From assembly GCA_963605745.1 (NCBI GenBank), contig CAVCWT010000012.1, positions 1-64,000 on the forward strand: a DNA stretch of 64,000 nt, read 5' to 3'. The DNA is from CAG-791 sp963605745. Its GTDB lineage: Bacteria > Bacillota > Clostridia > Lachnospirales > Lachnospiraceae. Positions 53,929-62,983 of this stretch are shown in pieces. A program made the position numbers and the translations under genes. Each line of letters opens with the position of its first letter. Within the stretch, counting starts at the first letter, position 1. Below the pieces are notes generated by a model. That model was not told the origin of the DNA. It saw only the letters and a list, made by a program, of their open reading frames with translations, and did no database searches.

Positions 53929-55905
53929 TTAAACGCTCGCAATCCCGGTTATGTCTGCATTTACGACCAAGGAATAATTGGTGTGATAGATCACAAATCC
54001 CGGCCTTGCTCCTGCCGGCTTTTTGAGGTTGCGCCGCTCCAGATAGTCCACCTCGACACGTCCTGCCTCTCTTCCCTTGGAATAGTACGCAGCCAGTCTT
54101 GCCGCCTCTTCAAAGGCACGGTCCGGAATCTCTTCAAAGGGCTTCCCTTCCGTTTTCAGGATCACATGGGAGCCTGCGATATCATTGGCATGGAACCAAA
54201 TATCTGACGCCTTCGCCACATGGAAGGAGAGCTCGTCATTTTGCAGGTTATTCTTGCCGACATAGATGTCATAGCCATCCGACGAGAGGTAGTGCATCGG
54301 CTGCGCCTCCGGGAGCTTGGCCGGACCCTTTTTGTTCCTGCCGGAGCCCTTTTTGCCTTTCTCAAGATGTCGCCGGACGAATCCGCACTCTTCCATCTCC
54401 GCGCGAACCTGGGCAAGGTCTCCTTCTGTCACTGACAGATTCAGGGCCTCCTTGATGCTCTCGAGTTGATCGATCTCGGCCTTTACGTCCTGCATCAGTG
54501 ATTCGAGGGCTTCTTTCGTCCGTTTGAGCTTTGTGTATCGGTCAAAATAACGTTTCGCATTTTCCAGCGGTGTCTTCGCAGGATCCAGCGGCACCGTCAG
54601 CTTTTCTCCGGTGTAATAGTTGTCCAGCTCTGCGCTTGAAGAGCCCTCCGGAATGCTGTACCCATAGGTGTTCAGCAGCTCGCCGTACACCCGGTATTTA
54701 TCTCTTTTTTCCGTGTCCTTCAGCTGTCTGGTCTGCAGGTCGTATTTGTGCAGGTCACGTTCCAGAATCGTCTGTACAACCTTGCGAAGGTCCGCGGACT
54801 TTTGCCGGATGCGGGTGAGATTATTTTTTTCTTTGTAGTAGTTCTCGAGGAGCTCCGAAATGGAGTCATAGCTCCTTTCGGGCAGGTCCCGGTACATGGT
54901 CAGCGGCAGGGCCGAGAACTCCACCGGCTCGCCGCAGCTCAGGGTATCTGCTGCGCCCACATGATAATAGACTGTCGGGCAGAAAGCGCCCTCTTGTGCC
55001 TTTTCCAGAACGTCCCGGAAGGTTATCCACAACTGCTCCATTTCCTCCCGGCTCAGCTCCGATGCGCTGCGATCCTGCGAGAGCCTTGCGCGGAACACGG
55101 TTTCCTCCGACATCACGGTGGAAAATCCCGTGTAATGATTCAACAGGAATCTCGATACCGGCGTACTCTCTGCCTGCAGGAACTCTGTAAAGTGCTCCTT
55201 TGTCTCCGTAAAAGGATCTCTTTTTCCTTGCGTTTTAGGGACAAAATACGGCCGTCCCGGCAGGACCTCCCGCACGGAGCTCACCATCTGCGAGATTCTC
55301 TTGATCGAATCCAGGATGATCTCCTGACGGTCCGGTTCTGCGCTTTCCTGTTCTTCATCCTGTCCGCTGGCTCTTTCAGCCGCAGTACTCGGATTAATGT
55401 CCGTTTCAGCCGCAGCACTCGGATCAATGCCCGTTTCACCCGCAGCGCCCGGATCAATGTCGCTTTGGGGATTCCCTGCTGCAGCAGTCCTCGCATCCAA
55501 GAGGATGATATTACTGTGCTTACCCATGAGCTCAATTACGAGGACATGTCGGCACAGATCCCCCATCTCATTCATGTGCTCGATCTCGAAACGAAGGATT
55601 CGTTCGAGGCCGGGCTGGGTGACAGCCGTTATTTTGCCGTTCTGAAGGTACTTACGCAGGAGCATGCAAAAGGTCGGGGCTGCCGCGGGTGCCGGCTTGT
55701 TCTCCTCGGTCAGATAGACGAGAGGTAGGGTCGCATCTGCACACAAAAGGAGGCGGACCTGGCCGCCTCCTTTGGATGCCTCCGGACGCAGTGTCAAGAG
55801 CAGCTCGTCCGGCTCAGGCTGTACAATGCGATAGATTCTGGCGCCCGTCAGGCGCTCGGACAATTCCCTCTGAAGGGCTCTTGTTGTAAATCCGTCAAAT
55901 GCCAT
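53929..55905 (-). CDS. rqcH: Rqc2 homolog RqcH (NFACT family)
   Basis: A 658-residue ribosome quality-control factor that directs alanine tailing of stalled peptides; also annotated as fibronectin-binding protein. The N-terminal NFACT-N domain (MAFDGFTTRALQRELSERL, RHVLVIELMGKHSNIILLD), central coiled coils (about 290-500) and the C-terminal NFACT-R domain (YVGKNNLQNDELSFHVA, DIWFHANDIAGSHVIL) are present. An insertion at about residues 148-190 is a tandem repeat (IDPGAAGETG, IDPSAAAETD, INPSTAAERA) encoded by 30-bp repeats. It follows the flippase gene by 6 bp. Confidence 0.94.
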   Translation of the reverse strand: MAFDGFTTRALQRELSERLTGARIYRIVQPEPDELLLTLRPEASKGGGQVRLLLCADATLPLVYLTEENKPAPAAAPTFCMLLRKYLQNGKITAVTQPGLERILRFEIEHMNEMGDLCRHVLVIELMGKHSNIILLDARTAAAGNPQSDIDPGAAGETGIDPSAAAETDINPSTAAERASGQDEEQESAEPDRQEIILDSIKRISQMVSSVREVLPGRPYFVPKTQGKRDPFTETKEHFTEFLQAESTPVSRFLLNHYTGFSTVMSEETVFRARLSQDRSASELSREEMEQLWITFRDVLEKAQEGAFCPTVYYHVGAADTLSCGEPVEFSALPLTMYRDLPERSYDSISELLENYYKEKNNLTRIRQKSADLRKVVQTILERDLHKYDLQTRQLKDTEKRDKYRVYGELLNTYGYSIPEGSSSAELDNYYTGEKLTVPLDPAKTPLENAKRYFDRYTKLKRTKEALESLMQDVKAEIDQLESIKEALNLSVTEGDLAQVRAEMEECGFVRRHLEKGKKGSGRNKKGPAKLPEAQPMHYLSSDGYDIYVGKNNLQNDELSFHVAKASDIWFHANDIAGSHVILKTEGKPFEEIPDRAFEEAARLAAYYSKGREAGRVEVDYLERRNLKKPAGARPGFVIYHTNYSLVVNADITGIASV

Positions 55906-55911
55906 TGATTC

Positions 55912-57585
55912 TTAATCTTCCTTTTTGAGCCAGTGGATTTTCTCCAGGAACTCGATCATCTGCTTGCCTCTTGGCACCGCCAGAAGGTTTTCTCTCGTCA
56001 CCGTACCGGAGGCGATCAACGTGAACTCATACACAATAAGCGCCACCAAAAGAGCCGGCAGAAGTGCTGCCAGACTGCGGAAATAGAACCCGTAAGAGAT
56101 TCCTTCCATCGGCTCCAACACACGGTACAAAAGGTCGTACACGAGCCTTGCCGCAATGCCCATCAGCAGTGCACAGATGAGGGGCCGCAGATAATACTGG
56201 CGAATGTTCTGCTGCAGCTGCAGGAATTTATGCAGATAGATCTGGTTGATCACAAAGATCATCATCGAATACAGTACGCTTACAATGACCAGTGCCTCGA
56301 CGTCCATACTCGTTTTCATCAAAAGAACGCTCAGTGCCGCGGTCTGCACCACCAATGCAATTCCGGCAGAGATCAGCGGCTGATTCATCTTGCCGATGGA
56401 CTGAAGCGCTGCATTGGTAATCGTTGAAATCGAGTAAAATACGACCGTCACAGCCAGCATGGACAGAAGCGAGGATGCCGTATACAGGGAGGACATCTGC
56501 GGGAACATCAGCATGGTGATCGGTCGCGACAACATGCACAGTCCCACTGCCGAAGGAATGGCGATCAATGCTGTTGCGCGAATGGCATTCCCCACATGCT
56601 CTCTGGTATCCTCAAGATTCCCTTTTGCAAAGGACGCCGAAATGCCCGGGATAATGGCCGAGCTGACGGCCGTTGCAATGGAGATGGGAATGTTGGAAAT
56701 CACGACGGCCTTATTGGAGAAAATACCGTACAGTGTGGTGGCCGTTGTTTCGCCGACCTCTCTGAGATAAATCATGATCCGCATGTAGATCGTCTGATTC
56801 AGAGCCGTGGTCAGATTCAGGACAACGCCGCTGAGCATAAAAGGCGTGATCACCAGTAAGGTTTCTTTGAAAAATTCGCTGTACTTGCCGGATTTTCCGG
56901 AAGGGTCCATGCGAATGACCGCCTGTGCGGATTTCTGATCCCGCTGCAGGCAATAGAACATATAGACAAGGGCTGCGAACACGCCGGCGCCGGTTCCCAG
57001 TGCCGAGCCCATGGCTCCCAGCTGTGCCTGTCTCGTCGGATCATCTCCTGCCATCGTCCGCATGAGAATCCATGCCGCCGAAATACTGACAATCGCATTG
57101 GCCAGCTGCTCCAGAATCTGTGAAATACTGGTTGGCACCATACTGCCTCGTGCCTGAAAATATCCCCGCAGCGCACCCAGAATGCCGAACAGGAACACCG
57201 TTGGTGCGAATACTCGCAGAACGCCAACGGCAACCTCCGGGACCAGGAAGGTCGCTCCGTAATACAAAAGGAGACTTCCCGCCAGTCCCACCAGCACCCC
57301 GTAGAACAAGGCGCAGCGGAATACTTTTCGTGCATTTTGGTACTCTCCTACCGCAATCTTCTGCGACATTAGTTTCGAAATCGCAGACGGCATACTGTAG
57401 GAGGAAACCATCAATATGATCGTATAAATGTTGTAAGCGGTGCCGTAGTAGCCGTTTCCCTCATCTCCGATGATGGCAGTCAGGGGTGACCGATATAACA
57501 ATCCGATCACCCTGACCAGCATGCTGGCTGCTGCCAGGATGCCTGCCTGCACTACAACATTCGTACCCTTGCTCTTTTTTGCCAT
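55912..57585 (-). CDS. SpoVB/MurJ-like lipid-linked glycan flippase (MOP superfamily)
   Basis: A 557-residue membrane protein with 14 predicted helices. The N-terminus VVVQAGILAAASMLVRVIGL then YRSPLTAIIGDEGNGYYGTA is the standard SpoVB/YtgP (polysaccharide biosynthesis protein) pattern. Likely substrates are lipid II-like intermediates. It lies between glgA and rqcH with gaps of 6 bp on each side, suggesting one transcript. Confidence 0.92.
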   Translation of the reverse strand: MAKKSKGTNVVVQAGILAAASMLVRVIGLLYRSPLTAIIGDEGNGYYGTAYNIYTIILMVSSYSMPSAISKLMSQKIAVGEYQNARKVFRCALFYGVLVGLAGSLLLYYGATFLVPEVAVGVLRVFAPTVFLFGILGALRGYFQARGSMVPTSISQILEQLANAIVSISAAWILMRTMAGDDPTRQAQLGAMGSALGTGAGVFAALVYMFYCLQRDQKSAQAVIRMDPSGKSGKYSEFFKETLLVITPFMLSGVVLNLTTALNQTIYMRIMIYLREVGETTATTLYGIFSNKAVVISNIPISIATAVSSAIIPGISASFAKGNLEDTREHVGNAIRATALIAIPSAVGLCMLSRPITMLMFPQMSSLYTASSLLSMLAVTVVFYSISTITNAALQSIGKMNQPLISAGIALVVQTAALSVLLMKTSMDVEALVIVSVLYSMMIFVINQIYLHKFLQLQQNIRQYYLRPLICALLMGIAARLVYDLLYRVLEPMEGISYGFYFRSLAALLPALLVALIVYEFTLIASGTVTRENLLAVPRGKQMIEFLEKIHWLKKED

Positions 57586-57591
57586 TTGTCC

Positions 57592-59040
57592 TTATCCAAT
57601 CAGCCAATCATACATTTCCTGATACTGGCCTGCGGAAACCTTCCAGGAGAAATCGGCAGCCATTGCACGATCTACCATCTGGTTCCAGTTCCGTTTCTTG
57701 TCGTAATATACCTTCTCCGCATAGCGGACCGCATGCATCATCTCATGCGCGTTGTAATTCGTAAAGGTGAATCCGGTTCCCGTCTGCTCGAATTCGTTAT
57801 ACGGCATTACCGTATCCTTGAGGCCGCCTGTTTCGCGGACAATCGGCAGGGAGCCGTAACGAAGCGCCATCAGCTGGCTGAGTCCGCAGGGCTCGAACAG
57901 GGACGGCATCAGGAAAGCATCACTGGCAGCATAGATCTTGTGTGAAAGATCCTCGGAATAATAAATGTTCGCAGACATCTTGCCCTGATATTTCTCATTG
58001 AAATACCGGAACATATTCTCATAACGGTCCTCGCCGGTTCCCAGAACAACCACCTGCAGGGCATCCTGTGACAGCATCTCCTCCATCACATAGGCAATCA
58101 GGTCAAACCCCTTCTGATCCGTCAGACGGGAAACAATGCCAACCATAAAGCACTTGTCATCCTCTGCGAGGCCGAGCTCTTTCTGCAGCTCTGCCTTGTT
58201 CTGTTTCTTCATCTTGCGCCAGTTGGAAACATCAAATGGATGCGGGATGCTGTGATCCTCCTTCGGATTGAAGGTGCTGTAATCAATTCCATTCAGAATA
58301 CCACGCAGGTCATGCGCTCTGGCATTCAGAATGCCGTCGAGGCCCTCGCCATAGTACTGTGTCTTGATCTCCTCAGCATAGGTCGGAGAAACCGTTGTAA
58401 TTGCATCCGCATATACAATACCACCCTTTAAAAGGTTGGCATCCTTGTAGGCTTCAAGCTTGTCCGGTGTGAAATAATAGCCGGACAGTCCGGTGATGCT
58501 CTCAACATCCTGCACGCCCCACTTGCCCTGGAAGCGCAGGTTATGAATCGTCATAACCGTCTTGATGCCGTGATAGAACGGATTCTCCTGGAACCGTTCC
58601 TTGAGATAAACCGGAATCAGGCCGGTCTGCCAGTCATGGCAGTGGATCAGATCCGGACGGAAGCCGATGGTCGGCAGCGCAGACAGAACAGCCTTGGAGA
58701 AGAAAGAATAACGCTTAATTTCGAACAATGCATCATTGGTATATACGGTGCCGGTATTGAACAGATCCTCGTTGTCGATGAAATAGTAAATAACACCGTC
58801 AACCTGCGCCCGCATAATTCCGACGTACATGCTCCGCCAGTCAAAATCCATGTAAAAGCTGGTGACGAACTCCATGCGGTCCTTCATTTCCTGTTTCATG
58901 CAGGAATATTTCGGCATAATCACACGAACGTCATAAAATTCCTTGTCCAGTTCCTTCGGCAGAGAACCGACAACGTCAGCCAGACCGCCTGTTTTGATGA
59001 ACGGAAATCCTTCTGATGCAGCAAATAAAATATTCTTCAT
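57592..59040 (-). CDS. glgA: Glycogen synthase
   Basis: A 482-residue ADP-glucose-dependent family 5 glycosyltransferase. N-terminal KTGGLADVVGSLP (the KTGGL donor-binding loop, residues about 15-27), ITTVSPTYAEEI, the active-site region FLMPSLFEPCGLSQLMALRYG and GGLKDTV are all present. The ATG at 59040 has AGGGGG upstream. No other glycogen gene is in the window. Confidence 0.96.
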   Translation of the reverse strand: MKNILFAASEGFPFIKTGGLADVVGSLPKELDKEFYDVRVIMPKYSCMKQEMKDRMEFVTSFYMDFDWRSMYVGIMRAQVDGVIYYFIDNEDLFNTGTVYTNDALFEIKRYSFFSKAVLSALPTIGFRPDLIHCHDWQTGLIPVYLKERFQENPFYHGIKTVMTIHNLRFQGKWGVQDVESITGLSGYYFTPDKLEAYKDANLLKGGIVYADAITTVSPTYAEEIKTQYYGEGLDGILNARAHDLRGILNGIDYSTFNPKEDHSIPHPFDVSNWRKMKKQNKAELQKELGLAEDDKCFMVGIVSRLTDQKGFDLIAYVMEEMLSQDALQVVVLGTGEDRYENMFRYFNEKYQGKMSANIYYSEDLSHKIYAASDAFLMPSLFEPCGLSQLMALRYGSLPIVRETGGLKDTVMPYNEFEQTGTGFTFTNYNAHEMMHAVRYAEKVYYDKKRNWNQMVDRAMAADFSWKVSAGQYQEMYDWLIG

Positions 59041-59117
59041 GCCATAACCCCCTGGTTTTGGTAAAACATTGACCTCCCTATTATACTCCAGCAACCAAGG
59101 TGCAAACAACAAGAAAA

Positions 59118-59142
59118 GGAGATAATGCGCTGCATTATCTCC
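59118..59142 (-). terminator. Terminator after rny
   Basis: A perfect 11-bp stem (GGAGATAATGC / GCATTATCTCC) with a three-base loop, followed by TTTTCTTGTT on the minus strand, 67 bp past the rny stop. Confidence 0.85.
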
Positions 59143-59208
59143 CATCGTGTTACATTGTAAATTCAGTTGTGGCATTCTGGATTATTTTACCATACTCATG
59201 TGAACCAC

Positions 59209-60765
59209 TTACTTTGCATAATCCGTTACTCTGGATTCGCGGATCACGTTTACCTTGATCTGGCCCGGATATTCCAGTTCGTCTTCAATCTTCTTGGAAA
59301 TATCGTGGGCGAGCAATACCATATCGGTATCACTGATCTTCTCAGGAACTACCATAACACGAACTTCTCTGCCTGCCTGGATGGCATAAGAATTGCTAAC
59401 CCCTTTAAAGCTGTTGGTGATTTCTTCGAGCTGTTTCAGTCTGGAGGTGTAGGTCTCCAGAGTCTCTCTTCTCGCGCCCGGTCTTGCCGCAGAAATCGTA
59501 TCTGCTGCCTGCACGATGCAGGCAATCAGACTCGTAGGCTCCACGTCTCCGTGATGAGACTCCACCGTGTTGATCACGATGGCAGACTCTTTGTATTTAC
59601 GGCAGAGCTCAGCACCCAGCTGTACATGAGATCCTTCCATCTCATGGTCCACAGCCTTACCGATATCGTGCAGCAATCCTGCACGCTTTGCCATACGGAC
59701 ATCCAATCCCAGTTCTCCAGCCAAAATTCCGGACAACTGTGCAACCTCCACGCTGTGGCGCAGGACATTCTGGCCATAGCTGGTACGATAGCGGAGCTTT
59801 CCGAGCAAACGGATCAGCTCATGATGAAGGCCATGTACTCCGACCTCCAGCGTGGCCGCCTCGCCCTCTTCCTTAATGACAGACTCCACTTCTTTTTTGG
59901 CTTTTTCAACCATTTCTTCGATTCTGGCCGGATGAATACGTCCATCCACGATGAGCTTCTCCAGAGCAATTCTGGCAACCTCACGGCGGATCGGATCAAA
60001 GCCCGAGATGACAACCGCCTCCGGCGTGTCATCGATGATCAGATCTACACCCGTCATCGTCTCAAGGGTTCGAATGTTACGCCCCTCGCGTCCGATGATG
60101 CGTCCCTTCATCTCATCGCTTGGCAGCTGGACAACCGAAATCGTAGCCTCCGCTACATGATCTGCTGCGCATCTCTGGATGGCGCTGATCACGTATTCTC
60201 TGGCCTTTTTGTCCGCTTCCTCTTTGGCCTCCGTCTCGATCTCCTTGATCATGACGGCCGAATCATGTCTTACAGCATCTTCAACAGTCTTTAAAAGGTA
60301 TTCTTTTGCCTGTTCCGAGGTAAGTCCCGAAATTCGTTCGAGTTCCTGTGTACGCTGTTCACCAAGCTTGGCAACTTCATCCTGCCGTTTCCGCAGCGAT
60401 TCCTCACGAGATGCGAGTGACTGTTCCTTGCGTTCCAGTGCGTCGCTCTTTCTGTCGATTGCCTCTTCCTTCTGCTGTACTCTGTGCTCGTTGCGCTGAA
60501 CCTCATTCCGTCTGTCCTTGATTTCCTTATCAAGGTCGGCCTTGGCTTTCATGTTCTCTTCCTTGGCCTCCAGAAGAGCCTCGCGTTTCTTGCTCTCAGC
60601 AGTGGAAAGTGCCTCATCGATGATCGCTTTTGCCTTTGCCTCTGCGCTTCCGATCGTCTGATCATCCTGCGCCTTGATGCGCTTTTGTGTCAGATTCCTG
60701 GTCACCGGAATGGCAATCGCGAGTGAGATAATAGCCGCTGCAATTGCAGAAATAATTGCAGACAT
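59209..60765 (-). CDS. rny: Ribonuclease Y
   Basis: A 518-residue membrane-anchored endoribonuclease that starts bulk mRNA decay. N-terminal helix (about 4-22), a long coiled coil (about 40-190), KH domain with GRIIGREGRNIR (about 222-233), and HD domain with HDIGKAVDHE. The ATG at 60765 sits ten bases after AAGGAGGTG; a longer frame lacks a ribosome binding site. Its own promoter (60885-60913) and terminator define a single-gene unit. Confidence 0.97.
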   Translation of the reverse strand: MSAIISAIAAAIISLAIAIPVTRNLTQKRIKAQDDQTIGSAEAKAKAIIDEALSTAESKKREALLEAKEENMKAKADLDKEIKDRRNEVQRNEHRVQQKEEAIDRKSDALERKEQSLASREESLRKRQDEVAKLGEQRTQELERISGLTSEQAKEYLLKTVEDAVRHDSAVMIKEIETEAKEEADKKAREYVISAIQRCAADHVAEATISVVQLPSDEMKGRIIGREGRNIRTLETMTGVDLIIDDTPEAVVISGFDPIRREVARIALEKLIVDGRIHPARIEEMVEKAKKEVESVIKEEGEAATLEVGVHGLHHELIRLLGKLRYRTSYGQNVLRHSVEVAQLSGILAGELGLDVRMAKRAGLLHDIGKAVDHEMEGSHVQLGAELCRKYKESAIVINTVESHHGDVEPTSLIACIVQAADTISAARPGARRETLETYTSRLKQLEEITNSFKGVSNSYAIQAGREVRVMVVPEKISDTDMVLLAHDISKKIEDELEYPGQIKVNVIRESRVTDYAK

Positions 60766-60884
60766 ACTACAGGAGCACCTCCTTATATAATTTGCGTTGC
60801 AGCCGCATTCCTGCGACGGATCCTCATCGAAGACAGATGAGAGCTCCAGGCATATCGCCGAATTTGGCAAAATACAACAAATCA

Positions 60885-60913
60885 ATACTACCTGTTTTGT
60901 ACGCCAGTGTCAA
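60885..60913 (-). promoter_or_regulatory. Sigma-A promoter of rny
   Basis: Minus-strand TTGACA (60908-60913) and TAGTAT (60885-60890) with a 17-bp spacer, 120 bp upstream of the ATG. Confidence 0.75.
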
Positions 60914-60994
60914 GAATGCATAAGTCTAATTCCATCAAAATCCATCAAAAGTGCCCGGCATTGACCACGCATGTGTCAGTATTTGTAAACTTGC

Positions 60995-61022
60995 TTGACA
61001 GGAATTCATATCTCAGTATAAT
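60995..61022 (+). promoter_or_regulatory. Consensus sigma-A promoter of the EIIC-like/niaR operon
   Basis: A perfect TTGACA (60995-61000) and a perfect TATAAT (61017-61022), 16 bp apart. Transcription would start near 61029. The 410-bp gap between rny and the EIIC-like gene (60766-61175) otherwise holds the rny promoter, a palindrome and a repeat element. Confidence 0.8.
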
Positions 61023-61038
61023 TGCTTCTGTTTTGACT

Positions 61039-61052
61039 GGTGTCTTGACACC
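61039..61052. promoter_or_regulatory. Palindromic operator, candidate NiaR site
   Basis: The perfect palindrome GGTGTC-TT-GACACC begins about 10 bp after the predicted transcription start. A repressor bound here would block the promoter. The NiaR repressor gene is the second gene of the operon, so autoregulation is the natural reading. I have not checked the site against a NiaR motif model. Confidence 0.55.
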
Positions 61053-61160
61053 TGACAACTTCATTTTAGTCGATCTTTATTCGCATTGGTGCCTGTGCGA
61101 GCAGGCATGATCGTTTTAGCGTCCGATTCATGTCGAAATCGTCAGGTGCTAAACAATTAC
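61049..61160. repeat. Family 1-like element before the EIIC-like gene
   Basis: The outer inverted pair CACCTGAC (61050-61057) / GTCAGGTG (61141-61148) is followed by the family end GTAATTGTTTAGCACC (read on the minus strand, ending at 61160). The left end is missing or merged with the operator. It ends 5 bp before the AAGAGG ribosome binding site of the next gene and would form a large hairpin in the leader RNA. Confidence 0.5.
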
Positions 61161-61175
61161 AAAAGAGGTACTCAC

Positions 61176-62267
61176 ATGGACAAATGGAAGAGCTTTCTCA
61201 AAAGGAAAAACATTATTTTTTCAATGAAACGGTACGGAATTGATGCCCTGGGTGCCATGGCACAGGGGCTGTTCTGCACACTGCTCATCGGTACCATTCT
61301 CAATACACTGGGGACGCAGTTTCACATCGGATTTCTCACGGCTTCCATCGCGGTTGTAAATGGTTCTGCGCTCACCATCGGCGACTTTGCCTCAGCAATG
61401 GTCGGTCCTGCGATGGCAGCTGCCATAGGTTTCGCTCTTATGGCACCGCCCCTGGTTCTCTTTTCTCTGATTCCGGTTGGCTATGCTACAAATGTTCTGG
61501 GCGGTGCCGGCGGACCGCTGGCTGTTCTGGTAGTTGCCATTGTCGCTGCCGAATTCGGCAAGGCCGTTTCCAAAGAGACCAGAATCGATATTCTGGTGAC
61601 GCCGATTGTAACCATTCTGATCGGCATCGGCCTGGCTTCCTTTGTCGCCGCTCCCATCGGTGCTGCTGCATCCGCCCTTGGTTCTCTTGTGATGTGGGCA
61701 ACAGAGCTGCAGCCTTTCCTGATGGGAATCATTGTATCCGTCGTCGTTGGTGTGGCACTGACACTCCCCATCTCCTCTGCTGCAATCTGTGCAGCCCTTT
61801 CTCTGACCGGCCTTGCAGGCGGTGCTGCCGTCGCCGGCTGTTGTGCTCAGATGGTTGGTTTTGCTGTCATGTCCTATAAAGAAAACGGTGTCGGCGGTTT
61901 GATCAGCCAGGGCATCGGGACCTCCATGCTGCAGATGCCGAACATCATTAAAAATCCCAGGATCTGGATTGCTCCAACCCTTGCCTCCGCTGTTACAGGT
62001 CCTATTGCCACTTGCATCTTCAAAATGACCATGGACGGGACCCCTGTCTCTTCCGGCATGGGAACCTGCGGCTTTGTCGGACAGATTGGCGTATATACCG
62101 GCTGGCTAAATGACATTGCAGCAGGTACCAAAGCCTCCATCACAGGATTTGATATTACAGGCCTTGTTCTGATATGCTTTATTCTGCCCGCCGTCCTTTC
62201 CTGCCTTTTCTGCTCCATCGAAAGAAATCTTGGATGGATTCAGGACGGAGATCTGAAACTGGAATAG
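61176..62267 (+). CDS. PTS EIIC-like membrane protein (PfoR/EIIC_2 type)
   Basis: A 363-residue protein with about ten hydrophobic helices and Gly/Ala-rich loops (YGIDALGAMAQGLFCTLLIG, GGAGGPLAVLVV, GVGGLISQGIGTSMLQMPNI). This matches the EIIC_2/PfoR-type family, which looks like a PTS membrane domain without EIIA or EIIB. The ATG at 61176 follows AAGAGG. It shares an operon with NiaR and has a palindrome at the promoter, so a role in uptake of a vitamin B3-related compound is possible, but this is inference only. Confidence 0.82.
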   Translation: MDKWKSFLKRKNIIFSMKRYGIDALGAMAQGLFCTLLIGTILNTLGTQFHIGFLTASIAVVNGSALTIGDFASAMVGPAMAAAIGFALMAPPLVLFSLIPVGYATNVLGGAGGPLAVLVVAIVAAEFGKAVSKETRIDILVTPIVTILIGIGLASFVAAPIGAAASALGSLVMWATELQPFLMGIIVSVVVGVALTLPISSAAICAALSLTGLAGGAAVAGCCAQMVGFAVMSYKENGVGGLISQGIGTSMLQMPNIIKNPRIWIAPTLASAVTGPIATCIFKMTMDGTPVSSGMGTCGFVGQIGVYTGWLNDIAAGTKASITGFDITGLVLICFILPAVLSCLFCSIERNLGWIQDGDLKLE

Positions 62268-62362
62268 TCATACTCGCAGCAGACTCCTTCTGACTGCAGG
62301 CAGATGATTGGATCGATGATGAAAAGGTTAATGTACAGCTACAAGAACTAAGGAGAGATAAA

Positions 62363-62881
62363 ATGGATGCAGCCGCCAGAAGACAACGAATACTGGAGAC
62401 CTTAGAGTCCTCCTCCGGGCCGGTCAGTGCGGCCTCTCTTGCAGGAGATCTCGGCGTCAGCCGGCAGATTATTGTCGGCGATGTCGCCCTCATCCGAGCC
62501 GGAGGCACCCCCATTGATGCCACTCCGCGCGGCTATATTCTGCAGCCTGCTGTCACTTTGCCGCAAGGACTCCGCAGCCAGATTGTATGTCAGCATTCTG
62601 ATGCCGATACAGAGCATGAACTCAACATTATTGTAGACAACGGCTGCAAAGTCGTTGATGTAATTGTAGAACACCCTGTTTATGGTCAGCTGACAGGACA
62701 ACTCAACATTGCCAGCCGGTATGATGTGAAATGCTTTCTGCAGAAGGTTGCAGACGCCGGTGCTCATTCCCTCTGTCAGCTAACCGACGGCATCCATACA
62801 CACACCATCGAAGTCCCTGATCAGGACGCACTGGATCGAACACTGACAGAACTCAAGAGATCAGGGATTCTGTACCAGTAA
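62363..62881 (+). CDS. niaR: NiaR-type niacin-responsive repressor
   Basis: A 172-residue protein with an N-terminal HTH_11 domain (RILETLESSSGPVSAASLAG, then GVSRQIIVGDVALIRAGG) and a C-terminal 3H domain whose histidines occur in TEHELN, VEHPVYGQL and HTHTIEVP. The family (YrxA/NiaR) represses NAD biosynthesis and niacin uptake genes when nicotinic acid is present. It is 95 bp downstream of the EIIC-like gene with AAGGAGAG before the ATG. A family 2 repeat follows the stop. Confidence 0.93.
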   Translation: MDAAARRQRILETLESSSGPVSAASLAGDLGVSRQIIVGDVALIRAGGTPIDATPRGYILQPAVTLPQGLRSQIVCQHSDADTEHELNIIVDNGCKVVDVIVEHPVYGQLTGQLNIASRYDVKCFLQKVADAGAHSLCQLTDGIHTHTIEVPDQDALDRTLTELKRSGILYQ

Positions 62882-62898
62882 TCCCTGCTTCCTTGCCG

Positions 62899-62934
62899 TA
62901 CTAGTACAGCGTTTGCAAAATAACTGTACTAGTA
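62899..62934. repeat. Family 2 palindromic repeat after niaR
   Basis: TACTAGTACAG and CTGTACTAGTA form perfect 11-bp arms around a cgtttgcaaaataa centre. It is the best-formed copy of this repeat and could serve as a hairpin between the convergent niaR and recX genes. Confidence 0.7.
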
Positions 62935-62983
62935 TGTGTGCTGTTGCTACTCGAAATTTCGGCAGATTAATCCGTCCGGTTCC

